Shown here piece after piece: positions 29,388 through 39,330 of a stretch of 64,000 bases of DNA. The stretch's first letter is position 1. The number at the start of each line of letters is the position of its first letter. The DNA is from Flavobacteriales bacterium (GTDB lineage: Bacteria > Bacteroidota > Bacteroidia > Flavobacteriales > JASBRU01). The notes under the pieces were generated by a model. It had not been told where the DNA came from. It ran no database searches and saw only the letters and a list, made by a program, of their open reading frames with translations. The position numbers were made by a program, and so were the translations under genes. The stretch covers positions 124,001 through 188,000 of the forward strand of contig JASBRU010000002.1 in the NCBI GenBank assembly GCA_030149285.1. The letters run 5' to 3'.

Positions 29388-29861
29388 TTAAATATTATAG
29401 GATGTATCCTCAAAATCCGGAGAACGAATTTCTTCGTGAATGATTTGTCCACCAGAGTTTGCTGCTAGTAACTGTACCCCAAAAGAAGACAAGCCTGCTA
29501 AAAGAAGGAATAAGTAGATAATAGTAGAGTTGGTATTCTCTTTCCTAGATAATACCAAGCCCACTACAGATAGAGCGCCTAATATTAGGCTTACTAATAC
29601 AGCAGTTTCAGCTGCTTCCTCATGCTCATGAATAAGTGTGTGGGTTAAGGTAGTAGCACCTTCTTCAACAATGTGCTCAGCTTTTTCACCTGTTTTATCT
29701 GCTATAACGCTAAAAATTGCTGCAAAAATAAAGGTGTAGAGCCCTGTCTTTTTTAGTGTGATATTTTTCGAAATAATCCCAATGGCTAATAAGATTGAAC
29801 CGAATAAAGTACCAATAATAGGGAAATGATTTACTAGTAGATGTATATGTACTGCATTCAT
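29388..29861 (-). CDS. Four-TM membrane protein (DUF2231-like)
   Basis: VHIHLLVNHFPIIGTLFGSILLAIGI and further TM segments. Confidence 0.65.
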   Translation of the reverse strand: MNAVHIHLLVNHFPIIGTLFGSILLAIGIISKNITLKKTGLYTFIFAAIFSVIADKTGEKAEHIVEEGATTLTHTLIHEHEEAAETAVLVSLILGALSVVGLVLSRKENTNSTIIYLFLLLAGLSSFGVQLLAANSGGQIIHEEIRSPDFEDTSYNI

Positions 29862-29920
29862 GGGAGAAATTTTTTACTAAGTAACAAAAAAATAAAAAAA
29901 GAGGAGTATTAAATTATTGT

Positions 29921-32900
29921 TTACACCTCTACAGCAACCATTGGTTTAATGGCTTTTATCGCATCGTCTACTTTTGTAATGTTATCAAAAGCAAGGCTTA
30001 ATCTATTATTCTTTTCGCGCATACGAGCAAGTCTTGGGTTTTGTTGCACAAATTGGAGTACGTTGGTAAATGCTTCTGACTGGTAGTAAGGAGACTCTTG
30101 ATTGGTTGTGAACTGCCCAATCATTTTTCCTTTTTTCAAGATAATTTTTTCAAAACCAATTTCCTTGCCCAGCCATCGTAAACGCATAGAGTTTAGTAGG
30201 TCATAAACAGGTTTAGGGAAAGAGCCAAAGCGGTCTACAAGGTTTGTTTCAAAAATGTATAACTGATCTTCGTTTTCAACTTCGTTTAATTCTTTATATA
30301 ATCGTAAACGCTCATCTACTTTATTTACATAATCATCCGGGATGAGTATTTCAAAATCAGTGTCTAGTTGGCAATCATCTACAAAGTCTTTTTTCTGCTT
30401 TTTAGCATCAGGTAAACTATCGTAAAGTTCTTTAAACTCTGTTTCTTTTAATTCGTTTATGGCTTCGTCTAATATCTTTTGGTAAGTATCAAAACCCATA
30501 TCAGCCATAAAGCCACTTTGCTCACCACCCAATAAGTCTCCGGCTCCTCTAATTTCAAGGTCGCGCATAGCTATGTTCATCCCACTGCCTAGGTCGCTAA
30601 ACTGCTCTAAAGCCTGCAATCTTTTTCTTGCTTCTTCGGTCATAGAAGAGTAAGGAGGGGCAATTAGTTTACAAAATGCCTTTTTGTTTGAACGACCAAC
30701 TCTACCGCGCATCTGATGTAAATCGCTCAAGCCAAAGTTTTGTGCATTGTTAATGATAATGGTATTTGCATTAGGAATATCCAAACCACTTTCAATAATA
30801 GTAGTAGAAATCAATACATCAAACTCACCTTCAATAAAAGCTAGCATTAGTTCTTCTAGCTTTTTACCATCCATTTGTCCATGACCAATACCAATTTTTA
30901 TACTTGGTAAAAGCCTTTGTAGCATGCCTGCTACTTCCTTAATATTCTCAATACGGTTGTGTACAAAAAACACTTGCCCACCACGAGATACTTCGTACAT
31001 GATAGCATCCCTAATTAGTTCTTCATTAAAAGGCATTACCTGCGTTTCTACAGGGTATCTGTTAGGAGGTGGAGTAGTCATTACCGATAAATCTCTTGCC
31101 GCCATTAATGAAAATTGTAAGGTACGAGGGATAGGGGTAGCGGTTAAGGTAAGCGTGTCTACATTCGCTTTAAAATTCTTGAGTTTGTCTTTTACGGCTA
31201 CACCAAATTTTTGTTCTTCATCTACTATTAATAAACCTAAATCTTTAAACTTTACATCATTACCAACAATACGATGTGTGCCGATAAGGATGTCAATTTT
31301 CCCTTCTTCTAATTTTTTAAGGGTTTCGGTTTGTTGCTTACGTGTTTTAAAACGATTAATATAATCAATGTTACAAGGTAGGTCTTTTAAACGCTTGCTA
31401 AAAGTTTTATAATGCTGAAAAGCTAAAATAGTAGTAGGTACTAATATGGCTACTTGTTTACTGTCGGCCACAGCTTTAAAAGCAGCTCTTACAGCAATTT
31501 CTGTTTTACCAAAACCAACATCACCACATACCAATCTATCCATTGGCATAGCACTTTCCATATCCGCTTTTACATCTTGGGTTGCTTTAACCTGATCGGG
31601 AGTATCTTCATATATAAACGAAGCCTCTAATTCATGCTGTAAGTAGGTATCCGGTGCATACTGAAAACCTTTACTGGTTTTACGCTTTGCATACAGCTTT
31701 ATTAAGTCATAAGCTATTTCCTTAACTCTCTTCTTGGTCTTCTGCTTTAGCTTAGCCCATTGTTGTGAGCCTAGTTTATGTATGCTTGGTGCAGTGCCTT
31801 CTTTGCTATTATACTTAGCAATTTTATGTAAAGAGTGAATGCTGATGTAAAGGATATCATTATCTCTATAAATTAGCTTTATAGCTTCTTGCGTCTTTCC
31901 TTCAACATCAATTTTTTGTAGTCCACCAAACTTACCAATACCATGGTCTATATGCGTAACATAGTCTCCATACTGCAGGCTGGTTAGTTCCTTAAGAGTA
32001 ATGGCTTGCTTTTTCTCAAAACCGGTTTTTAAACGGAACTTATGGTAGCGTTCAAAAATTTGATGATCTGTATAACAAGCTATTTTATTGTGAGGGTCTA
32101 TAAAACCTTCGTGCAAGGTAAAGAGTAGGGGTGCGTAGCTTACATCGGCTCCAATATCTTTAAATATTGAGTGGAAACGCTCTACCTGCTTAGCCGCACC
32201 ACAAAGTATTACATTGTCAATGCCATTACCTGTGTTACTATTTAGGTTGTCAACTAGTAAATCAAATTGTTTATTGAAAGAGGGTTGCGGTTTAGACTGA
32301 CTTTCTATAACATGGTTGGGGGTAAAATGACTTACCTGACCAAACTCAATTACTCCAAAGTCTTCAAGTTCTTTTTCAAAAAGTTTGGCTCCCGTAAATA
32401 AGTCTTCCGGTTCATCATGCTGAATTTCGGTGCTTAGCTTTCCAAATTCTTCAACCGCCTTTTCAAATAGTTGTTCTAAACGCTTAGAAGTTAGGCTTAC
32501 GTTCTTACACCAAATTGCTGTGTTGTGTGGGATGTAGCGTAAAAATGATTCTCTACTTTCCTGAATCATTTTGTTCTCCACATTGGGCATCAACATCAAT
32601 CGCTTTACCGGATTGATGGATAACTGGCTCTCCACATCAAAGGTTCTGATGCTCTCTACATCATCACCAAAAAACTCTATACGGTAGGGGTTTTCATTAG
32701 AGAATGAGAATACATCTACAATACCCCCTCTTACTGAAAATTGACCCGGTTCAACTACAAAATCTACACGTTCAAAATGGTATTCAAACAACGTTTCGTT
32801 GATGAAGTCGATACTTAACTTATCGCCTTCAGAAATTTTAAGTGTATTCTTAGTCAGTTCTTTTCTGGTAATTACCTTTTCAAATAAGGCATCGGGATAA

Positions 32901-33271
32901 GAAACGATTACCGAAGGCTTGCGTCTGCTGTTTATTCGGTTTAATACCTCTGCTCTTAATAGCACATTGGCATTATCTGTTTCTTCTATTTGATAAGGCC
33001 TCCTGTATGAGCCGGGGAAGAACAAAGTGTTTTTCTCACCTAATATTTGCTCAATATCATTTAAGAAATAAGCGGCTTCTTCTTTATCGTTTAAGATGAA
33101 TAGGTGGGTACGGTCAGTTTGCTCAAAAACGGCACTACCAATAAGTGTGTGTAGAGATCCTGCAAGACCTTTTAAATGAATATGAGGCGTAATTTCCCCT
33201 GCTAAAATCGCTGCAAGCTGCTGCGTTCGGCTATCATTTTTGTAAGTCTGTAAAAAGTCTTGTACAGTCAA
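29921..33271 (-). CDS. mfd: Transcription-repair coupling factor
   Basis: Helicase motifs MDRLVCGDVGFGKTEIAVRAAF, LLIVDEEQKFGV, TLTATPIPRTL, QMRGRVGRSNKKAFC; CarD-like RID. Confidence 0.97.
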   Translation of the reverse strand: MTVQDFLQTYKNDSRTQQLAAILAGEITPHIHLKGLAGSLHTLIGSAVFEQTDRTHLFILNDKEEAAYFLNDIEQILGEKNTLFFPGSYRRPYQIEETDNANVLLRAEVLNRINSRRKPSVIVSYPDALFEKVITRKELTKNTLKISEGDKLSIDFINETLFEYHFERVDFVVEPGQFSVRGGIVDVFSFSNENPYRIEFFGDDVESIRTFDVESQLSINPVKRLMLMPNVENKMIQESRESFLRYIPHNTAIWCKNVSLTSKRLEQLFEKAVEEFGKLSTEIQHDEPEDLFTGAKLFEKELEDFGVIEFGQVSHFTPNHVIESQSKPQPSFNKQFDLLVDNLNSNTGNGIDNVILCGAAKQVERFHSIFKDIGADVSYAPLLFTLHEGFIDPHNKIACYTDHQIFERYHKFRLKTGFEKKQAITLKELTSLQYGDYVTHIDHGIGKFGGLQKIDVEGKTQEAIKLIYRDNDILYISIHSLHKIAKYNSKEGTAPSIHKLGSQQWAKLKQKTKKRVKEIAYDLIKLYAKRKTSKGFQYAPDTYLQHELEASFIYEDTPDQVKATQDVKADMESAMPMDRLVCGDVGFGKTEIAVRAAFKAVADSKQVAILVPTTILAFQHYKTFSKRLKDLPCNIDYINRFKTRKQQTETLKKLEEGKIDILIGTHRIVGNDVKFKDLGLLIVDEEQKFGVAVKDKLKNFKANVDTLTLTATPIPRTLQFSLMAARDLSVMTTPPPNRYPVETQVMPFNEELIRDAIMYEVSRGGQVFFVHNRIENIKEVAGMLQRLLPSIKIGIGHGQMDGKKLEELMLAFIEGEFDVLISTTIIESGLDIPNANTIIINNAQNFGLSDLHQMRGRVGRSNKKAFCKLIAPPYSSMTEEARKRLQALEQFSDLGSGMNIAMRDLEIRGAGDLLGGEQSGFMADMGFDTYQKILDEAINELKETEFKELYDSLPDAKKQKKDFVDDCQLDTDFEILIPDDYVNKVDERLRLYKELNEVENEDQLYIFETNLVDRFGSFPKPVYDLLNSMRLRWLGKEIGFEKIILKKGKMIGQFTTNQESPYYQSEAFTNVLQFVQQNPRLARMREKNNRLSLAFDNITKVDDAIKAIKPMVAVEV

Positions 33272-33274
33272 TTT

Positions 33275-34246
33275 TTATAAATAACTCTCCGCCTTTTCTA
33301 CCATCTTTGTAGAGCCTACATAGTAAGGCACACGCTGATGCAATTCAGTCGGATCAATCTCCATAATTCTGTTTTTGCCATCACTGGCTTTTCCACCTGC
33401 TTGTTCAGCAAGCATTGCTAGCGGGCTACATTCGTATAACAAACGTAGTTTACCGTTTGGCGCTTTTTCTGTAGCAGGGTAAATATATATACCGCCTTTT
33501 AATAAGTTACGGTGAAAATCTGCTACTAAAGAACCTATATATCTTGCACTAAATAATTGCTCTTGGCAATCTTGCACGTACTCTTTTACACCTTTTGTGC
33601 TTATGTTGATATTCCCTTCGTTGATGGAATAAATCTTGCCATCTTCCTTAATTTTCATATCAGGATGTGATAAGCAAAATTCACCAATAGATGGGTCTAA
33701 AGTAAAGCCGTTTACTCCACTACCAGTTGTGTATACCAACATAGTTGACGAGCCATAAATAACATAGCCTGCTGCAACTTGTTCAATACCCTTACGTAAA
33801 AACTCATCTCTTGTTACGGGAACTGATGTGTCTTTTCTTTTAAAGATAGAGAAGATAGTACCGATAGATACATTTACATCAATGTTAGATGAACCATCTA
33901 ATGGATCCATTGCTACTAAATATTTGCTGTTGGCAGAAGGGCCGTCTAAAATTACAATATCCTCATCTTCTTCAGATGCTATAGCTGCACACTCTCCACC
34001 ATTACGTAAAGCACCAATAAAAATTTCATTGGCATAAACATCCAATTTTTGCTGAGCTTCGCCTTGTACATTCTCGGTACCGTAAGCGCCTGTAATGTCT
34101 ACTAATCCGGCTTTGTTTACCTCACGGTTTATGATTTTTGCAGCAATGGTAATATCTCCAAACAACCTAGAAAATTCTCCGGTTGCATTGTGATGCTCGC
34201 TTTGTTTCTCAATAATAAACTCGTTCAGTGTTTTAAGGGTAGCCAT
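33275..34246 (-). CDS. fbp: Class 1 fructose-1,6-bisphosphatase
   Basis: [50 protein letters not shown]. Confidence 0.97.
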   Translation of the reverse strand: MATLKTLNEFIIEKQSEHHNATGEFSRLFGDITIAAKIINREVNKAGLVDITGAYGTENVQGEAQQKLDVYANEIFIGALRNGGECAAIASEEDEDIVILDGPSANSKYLVAMDPLDGSSNIDVNVSIGTIFSIFKRKDTSVPVTRDEFLRKGIEQVAAGYVIYGSSTMLVYTTGSGVNGFTLDPSIGEFCLSHPDMKIKEDGKIYSINEGNINISTKGVKEYVQDCQEQLFSARYIGSLVADFHRNLLKGGIYIYPATEKAPNGKLRLLYECSPLAMLAEQAGGKASDGKNRIMEIDPTELHQRVPYYVGSTKMVEKAESYL

Positions 34247-34355
34247 AGTACTAGTTTTAAGGCTGCAAATATCGGTAATTAAAGCTAAATGAGAAACTAG
34301 AGTTTCAGAATACTAGTAGACATGATAAATCGTTTTAGATTGTATAGTTTACAAA

Positions 34356-34628
34356 ATGGATAAAAGAGCCAAAATCTTTACAGCCACTAATATCATTCTT
34401 TATATAATAGCATTTATGCTATCAGCATACTCAAATAGCCAATTCATTATATTGTTATTACTATCAATTGTGCTTGCTCTTTTATTATCAATATTTTTTA
34501 TGGTTTGGTATAAAGGTAGTTTTAAGGAGAGATTTAAAATAATAATTGGTTATTCACTTTTCTTAGTAGTTGTAGCCTACATAGGGGGGTACTTTTACGA
34601 AACATTTTATATTCTGTATCAATGGTAA
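34356..34628 (+). CDS. Hypothetical membrane protein
   Basis: Three predicted TM segments; 7-bp overlap with next ORF. Confidence 0.6.
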   Translation: MDKRAKIFTATNIILYIIAFMLSAYSNSQFIILLLLSIVLALLLSIFFMVWYKGSFKERFKIIIGYSLFLVVVAYIGGYFYETFYILYQW

Positions 34629-35020
34629 GACAGTTTCTAAGAATATTTTCAATACCAATTATTTTGCTTTCATTTTATTTGGCATTTTCTTTTGGAAGAG
34701 CACCATTAATTGAGGGTAGGCATATAATTGACCCTTACATTGATACTCATTTTTCAGATAAATATACCCCAGAGAAATTTGAAAATATTGAGTTAGGAAT
34801 GACATTGCAAGAAGTGGTTGATGAGTTAGGGCAACCATTTTTTATAACCCCAGCTTATGGAGATAGTTTAAATACTCAATATCGTTATACAGCTGATGGT
34901 AAGTTGTTAAGTAAAAGAACCGGGCAAGCCTATTCTGATTGTGCCTGGTACAGGTCGTCTGTTACTTTTGATACTACATGGATTGTCATCAGTATTGATA
35001 AGGGATGGTCGTATGATTAG
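34622..35020 (+). CDS. Hypothetical protein with BamE/SmpA-like motif
   Basis: FENIELGMTLQEVVDELGQPFFITPAYGDSL after N-terminal TM. Confidence 0.55.
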   Translation: MVRQFLRIFSIPIILLSFYLAFSFGRAPLIEGRHIIDPYIDTHFSDKYTPEKFENIELGMTLQEVVDELGQPFFITPAYGDSLNTQYRYTADGKLLSKRTGQAYSDCAWYRSSVTFDTTWIVISIDKGWSYD

Positions 35021-35071
35021 TCTTTAATACTCATCCTATAATTCCTCTCTCAAAAATTTTACATTTGTTTT

Positions 35072-35551
35072 ATGAGTACACATATACAATTACGAAAAGC
35101 AAATGCCAATGATTTACCTGCAGTATTAGAGCTGATAAAGGAACTGGCCATCTATGAAAAAGCCCCTGATGAGGTGACAATAACTATAGAGGAGTTAGAA
35201 AAGGATGGCTTTGGAGCAAACCCAATGTTTAGCATTATACTTGCTGAAAATGAAGGTAGAGTAGTAGGAATGGCTTTTTATTACCCTAGGTATTCTACTT
35301 GGAAAGGGAAATGTATTTATTTAGAAGATATAATTGTTACAGATGCAGAGCGGGGCAATGGAATAGGTAAACTGTTATTTGATGCCGTGGTGGTGGAGTC
35401 TAAGCAATTTGGTGCAAAAAGATTGGAGTGGCAAGCTTTGGACTGGAATACTCCGGCTATAAATTTTTACGAAAAAAGAGGTGCAATTTTAGATGGCGAA
35501 TGGATAAACTGTAAGTTTACCGAAGAACAAATAAAAAATTACAAAGGATGA
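35072..35551 (+). CDS. GNAT family N-acetyltransferase
   Basis: IYLEDIIVTDAERGNGIGKLLFDAVV..., WNTPAINFYEKRGA. Confidence 0.93.
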   Translation: MSTHIQLRKANANDLPAVLELIKELAIYEKAPDEVTITIEELEKDGFGANPMFSIILAENEGRVVGMAFYYPRYSTWKGKCIYLEDIIVTDAERGNGIGKLLFDAVVVESKQFGAKRLEWQALDWNTPAINFYEKRGAILDGEWINCKFTEEQIKNYKG

Positions 35552-36801
35552 AGGTATTTAAGTTTGGAGGAGCATCGGTAAAAGATGCAGATGGAGTAAG
35601 AAATGTGGCCAAGGTATTGGAAAACTTTAAGGATGAGGAGCTGATGTTGGTGGTTTCGGCAATGGGTAAAACAACCAATGCCTTAGAGCAAGTAGTAAAT
35701 GCTTTTTACAACCAAACAGAAGATTTGACACATAGCCTAACTTATGTGTATGATTTTCACATGAAAATTATAGAAAAGCTTTTCAAAGAACCAACACACC
35801 CTATATATAACGAGGTTGCTATTTTATGCAATAAGCTAAATATAATGACCGACCATAAACCAACGAAAGACTATGATTTTATTTACGATCAGTTGGTAAG
35901 TGTTGGCGAGTTACTTTCTACAAAAATTGTAGCTGCTTACTTAAATGAAGTAGGAATTGAAACGGAATGGCTAGATGCCAGAAGATTGGTTAAAACCGAT
36001 AGCACGTATAGAGATGCTCAAGTAAACTGGACAGAAACTGTGCGAAGGATTAAAAAAGCTTATAAGCCAAATGTTTTACAAATTACACAAGGCTTTATTG
36101 GTTCTGATGAAGATAGCGAACCCACTACTTTGGGTAGAGAAGGATCAGATTACTCTGCAGCTATATTGGCTTATGCTTTAAATGCTGATGAGGTGGTGAT
36201 ATGGAAAGATGTACCCGGTGTTTTAAATGGAGACCCTAGACATTTTTCGGACACTAAATTGTTACCGGAAATCTCTTATTACGAAGCAATAGAGTTGGCT
36301 TATTACGGAGCTTCAGTAATTCACCCTAAAACTATACAGCCCCTACAGCGCAAAAAAATAACATTAAGTGTAAAGTCGTTTTTAGATATAAATAAACCGG
36401 GAACTAAGGTTTTTGAAGCGGCCGATATGACACTAATTCCGCCTTGTTTTATTCTAAAACCCAATCAGGTATTAATTACCATTGCCGCTAAAGACTTCTC
36501 ATTTATTGTTGAGGATAATTTGAGTGAGATTTTTGGTTTATTCTCAGATATGGGTATAAAAGTAAACTTAACTCAGAATTCAGCTATTAGTACTTCTTTT
36601 TGTGTAGATAATGCACCAATGCGTTTACCAAAACTCATTACTGAGTTACAGAAAAAGTACAATGTTAAATACAATGATGAGGGATTGAGCTTATACACCA
36701 TTCGTCATTATACTCCGGAAACAGAAGAGCAAGTATTAGAAGGGAAAAAGCTGTTTTTAGAGCAAAAAAGTAGGCATACAGTACAGTTAGTACTCAAATA
36801 A
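35548..36801 (+). CDS. Aspartate kinase
   Basis: MKVFKFGGASVKDADGV, LVVSAMGKTTNALEQ, TTLGREGSDYSAAILAYAL, ACT-like C-terminus. Confidence 0.93.
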   Translation: MKVFKFGGASVKDADGVRNVAKVLENFKDEELMLVVSAMGKTTNALEQVVNAFYNQTEDLTHSLTYVYDFHMKIIEKLFKEPTHPIYNEVAILCNKLNIMTDHKPTKDYDFIYDQLVSVGELLSTKIVAAYLNEVGIETEWLDARRLVKTDSTYRDAQVNWTETVRRIKKAYKPNVLQITQGFIGSDEDSEPTTLGREGSDYSAAILAYALNADEVVIWKDVPGVLNGDPRHFSDTKLLPEISYYEAIELAYYGASVIHPKTIQPLQRKKITLSVKSFLDINKPGTKVFEAADMTLIPPCFILKPNQVLITIAAKDFSFIVEDNLSEIFGLFSDMGIKVNLTQNSAISTSFCVDNAPMRLPKLITELQKKYNVKYNDEGLSLYTIRHYTPETEEQVLEGKKLFLEQKSRHTVQLVLK

Positions 36802-36803
36802 TC

Positions 36804-37742
36804 TTATCGAAAAGCTTCAATAATTTTATTAGCTAATACGGTAGCCATTTTTTCATTCGATTCGTGTGTCCAACCGGCAATATGTGAAGATAGGATTACT
36901 TTATCAGACTTTATTAAGTATTCAAAGTCTTTTGGTAGTTGTTGGCTATACAAGTTTTCAAAGGAGCTTTTTTCGTACTCCAATACATCTAGGCAAGCAC
37001 CTTTTATTTTACCTGATTTTAGATGTTTTACTAAGGCTGTAGTTTCAACTACTTTTCCTCTGGCTGTATTTATTAGGTAAATATCCTTTTTAAAATTACT
37101 GAGGAAGTCATCATTTACTAGGTAATGGTTTTCATTAGTATGAGGGATGTGTAGACTTAGAATATCGGCTTGTTCAAATATATCTTCCATTGAAGCTTCG
37201 GTAGCGTACTCGTTTCCATAAGAAGTTTTGTATTTATCGTATGCCAATATATTACAATTAAAACCGGCTAAACGTTGGGCAAATGCAGTACCCATATTTC
37301 CATAACCGATAATGCCTACAGTTTTTCCTGTTACTTCATGTCCACGGTTTTCTTCACGTTTCCATATACCATTTCTTACTTCGGTATCAGCTTTATTAAG
37401 GTTGTTAAATAGGCTTAATATCATGGCTAAAGCATGTTCGCCAACCGCATCTCTGTTGCCTTCCGGTGCTCCAAAACATTGTATGTTTTTAGCTTGCGCG
37501 TAATCAAGATCTATGTTTTCCAGTCCGGCACCAACTCTGCCTATAAATTTTAAGTTGCTAGCACAATCAAGGAATTCTTTGTCTATAGCAAACCTGCTAC
37601 GGATGATAATACCATCGTATTTATGAAGGATGTTTTGTATTTCGCTTTTGGTTGAGGTATAGTCTTCATCACAAATAAAGCCTGCATTCTTAAGCTTTAT
37701 TAGTAGTAATGGGTGTGTTGTATCTATAAAAAGTACTCGCAA
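36804..37742 (-). CDS. D-2-hydroxyacid dehydrogenase (NAD-binding; SerA-like)
   Basis: FIGRVGAGLENIDLDYA, GKTVGIIGYGNMGTAFAQRL, YLINTARGKVVE, LSSHIAGWT. Confidence 0.92.
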   Translation of the reverse strand: MRVLFIDTTHPLLLIKLKNAGFICDEDYTSTKSEIQNILHKYDGIIIRSRFAIDKEFLDCASNLKFIGRVGAGLENIDLDYAQAKNIQCFGAPEGNRDAVGEHALAMILSLFNNLNKADTEVRNGIWKREENRGHEVTGKTVGIIGYGNMGTAFAQRLAGFNCNILAYDKYKTSYGNEYATEASMEDIFEQADILSLHIPHTNENHYLVNDDFLSNFKKDIYLINTARGKVVETTALVKHLKSGKIKGACLDVLEYEKSSFENLYSQQLPKDFEYLIKSDKVILSSHIAGWTHESNEKMATVLANKIIEAFR

Positions 37743-37785
37743 GGGACTAATTTTTTTACAAAGATACAGTTTAAAGAAGTGAATA

Positions 37786-37900
37786 ATAAGTCTCTGTCAA
37801 CTAAAGCTATCAAGAGCCGAGCGTTTTTAAAAAAGAACGAATTTATTTTTTTGGAGCTAAGTTGACAGAAGACTTATAGCTATGAGAATTAAAAACGCTC
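37786..37900. repeat. Two interleaved inverted repeats (L1-L2-R1-R2)
   Basis: L1 ATAAGTCTCTGTCAACTAAAGCT 37786-37808 vs R1 AGCTAAGTTGACAGAAGACTTAT 37855-37877; L2 GAGCGTTTTTAA 37819-37830 vs R2 TTAAAAACGCTC 37889-37900. Confidence 0.85.
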
Positions 37901-38036
37901 TTACATCTAATACGCAAAAAAAGTGCCATTAGTTTGTAGAGATGTGAAAAAAGTCAATAAAATCAAGGGTTTTAATCATAAGCTTCTGTAAATTAGTGGT
38001 GTTAAAGGATAATAAAATTTAGAAAGATAATCCTGA

Positions 38037-38930
38037 ATGAAAAAAATACTACCTATTGTCATATTTTCTTTGCTTTTTGTAAAGATGTCAGCTCAGCCAA
38101 CACCACCACATTTATATGTTCCATTGGCTGTAGATAGTGCAAACTGGATAGTATCTTATGAATCATCCGCCGAAAGTAGTCCTTATCAATACAATGTGTA
38201 TTCTGTAGTTGGCGATACAAATGTTGCTAATACTGACTATAAAAAAATATATCTAACACAATTGTCAAGAGTTTCACAAACTCCCCCTCAATATTCTGTA
38301 GGTAATACTCAATTATTTGCTTTTGTAAGAGACAGTTTTCAAGTAGCATCTGTTTTTGCTATGCACCCTACTGCCGGGTTTTTATGTGAGCCAAATAGTA
38401 ATACAGAGTATTTGTTATATGATTTTTCTGTACTTAAAACAGATACCTTGAATAATTGCCTAACCAATAACACAGATTATATTGTTGATAGTACCTATTT
38501 GCAGTTTGAAAGCGCAAAAAGTAGACGGTTTTATGTGAATAACAACAGTAGTATGTATTTTATAGAAGGTATAGGTTCTACTAGAGGTTTGTTTGAACCA
38601 AACTTTGATTTGACAAATGATACCACTTCTTCAAATGAATATTGTTATGGTACATTAGCAAGTTGCATTAGTGTTGCATTAACTACAGAAGAATTGGCTT
38701 TTTCTAAGCTTTCAATATACCCCAATCCGACTTCCAGTAACATTCTCGTAAAAGGTTTAGATGAGAATTATAGCGGGTTTATTGTCAATTCATTTGGGCA
38801 GCTTGTAAAAAGTATTGCAAGTTTTAGTACTGAAATTAATTTATCGGGTTTACCAAAAGGGGTGTATTTTTTAAGAATATATCATGCTAAAAATAATGAG
38901 TCTACTATGAAAAAAATAATAGTGTATTAA
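38037..38930 (+). CDS. T9SS type A sorting-domain protein
   Basis: Signal peptide; LSIYPNPTSSNILVKGL...LSGLPKGVYFLRIYHAKN.STMKKIIVY. Confidence 0.85.
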   Translation: MKKILPIVIFSLLFVKMSAQPTPPHLYVPLAVDSANWIVSYESSAESSPYQYNVYSVVGDTNVANTDYKKIYLTQLSRVSQTPPQYSVGNTQLFAFVRDSFQVASVFAMHPTAGFLCEPNSNTEYLLYDFSVLKTDTLNNCLTNNTDYIVDSTYLQFESAKSRRFYVNNNSSMYFIEGIGSTRGLFEPNFDLTNDTTSSNEYCYGTLASCISVALTTEELAFSKLSIYPNPTSSNILVKGLDENYSGFIVNSFGQLVKSIASFSTEINLSGLPKGVYFLRIYHAKNNESTMKKIIVY

Positions 38931-39287
38931 TTACTCATTTATATCGTTGGGTTTTTCTTTTGCCAATAAGAGTATCTCATGATTCTTGCTTAGTTGTACC
39001 CCAATAAAAGGAGGCGGGTTTTTAGGTAGTAATACTTGTTTGTTTTCAATTTGAATAACAACCTTATCTAGTTTAGTGCTTTTAATAGTATGTGAGTCAG
39101 CTAAATTAAGTTCAGGTACAGTGCTTATTGTTTTTATATACTCAACATCTCCGTCAACCAGTATTATTACTTCAGTAGAGTCAAAGCCTCCCTGAAAACT
39201 AATGGTTAGGCTGTCGAGTTGAGGTGCTGTGTGTGCTGATGCTGCATAACAAATAAAGCATAAGCCAATTGTAAGTAGGGCTTTCAT
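38931..39287 (-). CDS. Small exported hypothetical protein
   Basis: Signal peptide MKALLTIGLCFICYAASA; abuts previous gene with no gap. Confidence 0.65.
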   Translation of the reverse strand: MKALLTIGLCFICYAASAHTAPQLDSLTISFQGGFDSTEVIILVDGDVEYIKTISTVPELNLADSHTIKSTKLDKVVIQIENKQVLLPKNPPPFIGVQLSKNHEILLLAKEKPNDINE

Positions 39288-39330
39288 GATGATAGGGTTA
39301 GCTTTGGGTTGCTAACAATATGACGAAAGA

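Noticed and set aside
37786-37900. Interpretation as an integron attC site or IS end
   Set aside because: Repeats alternate rather than nest as in attC, and there is no integrase or transposase ORF nearby.
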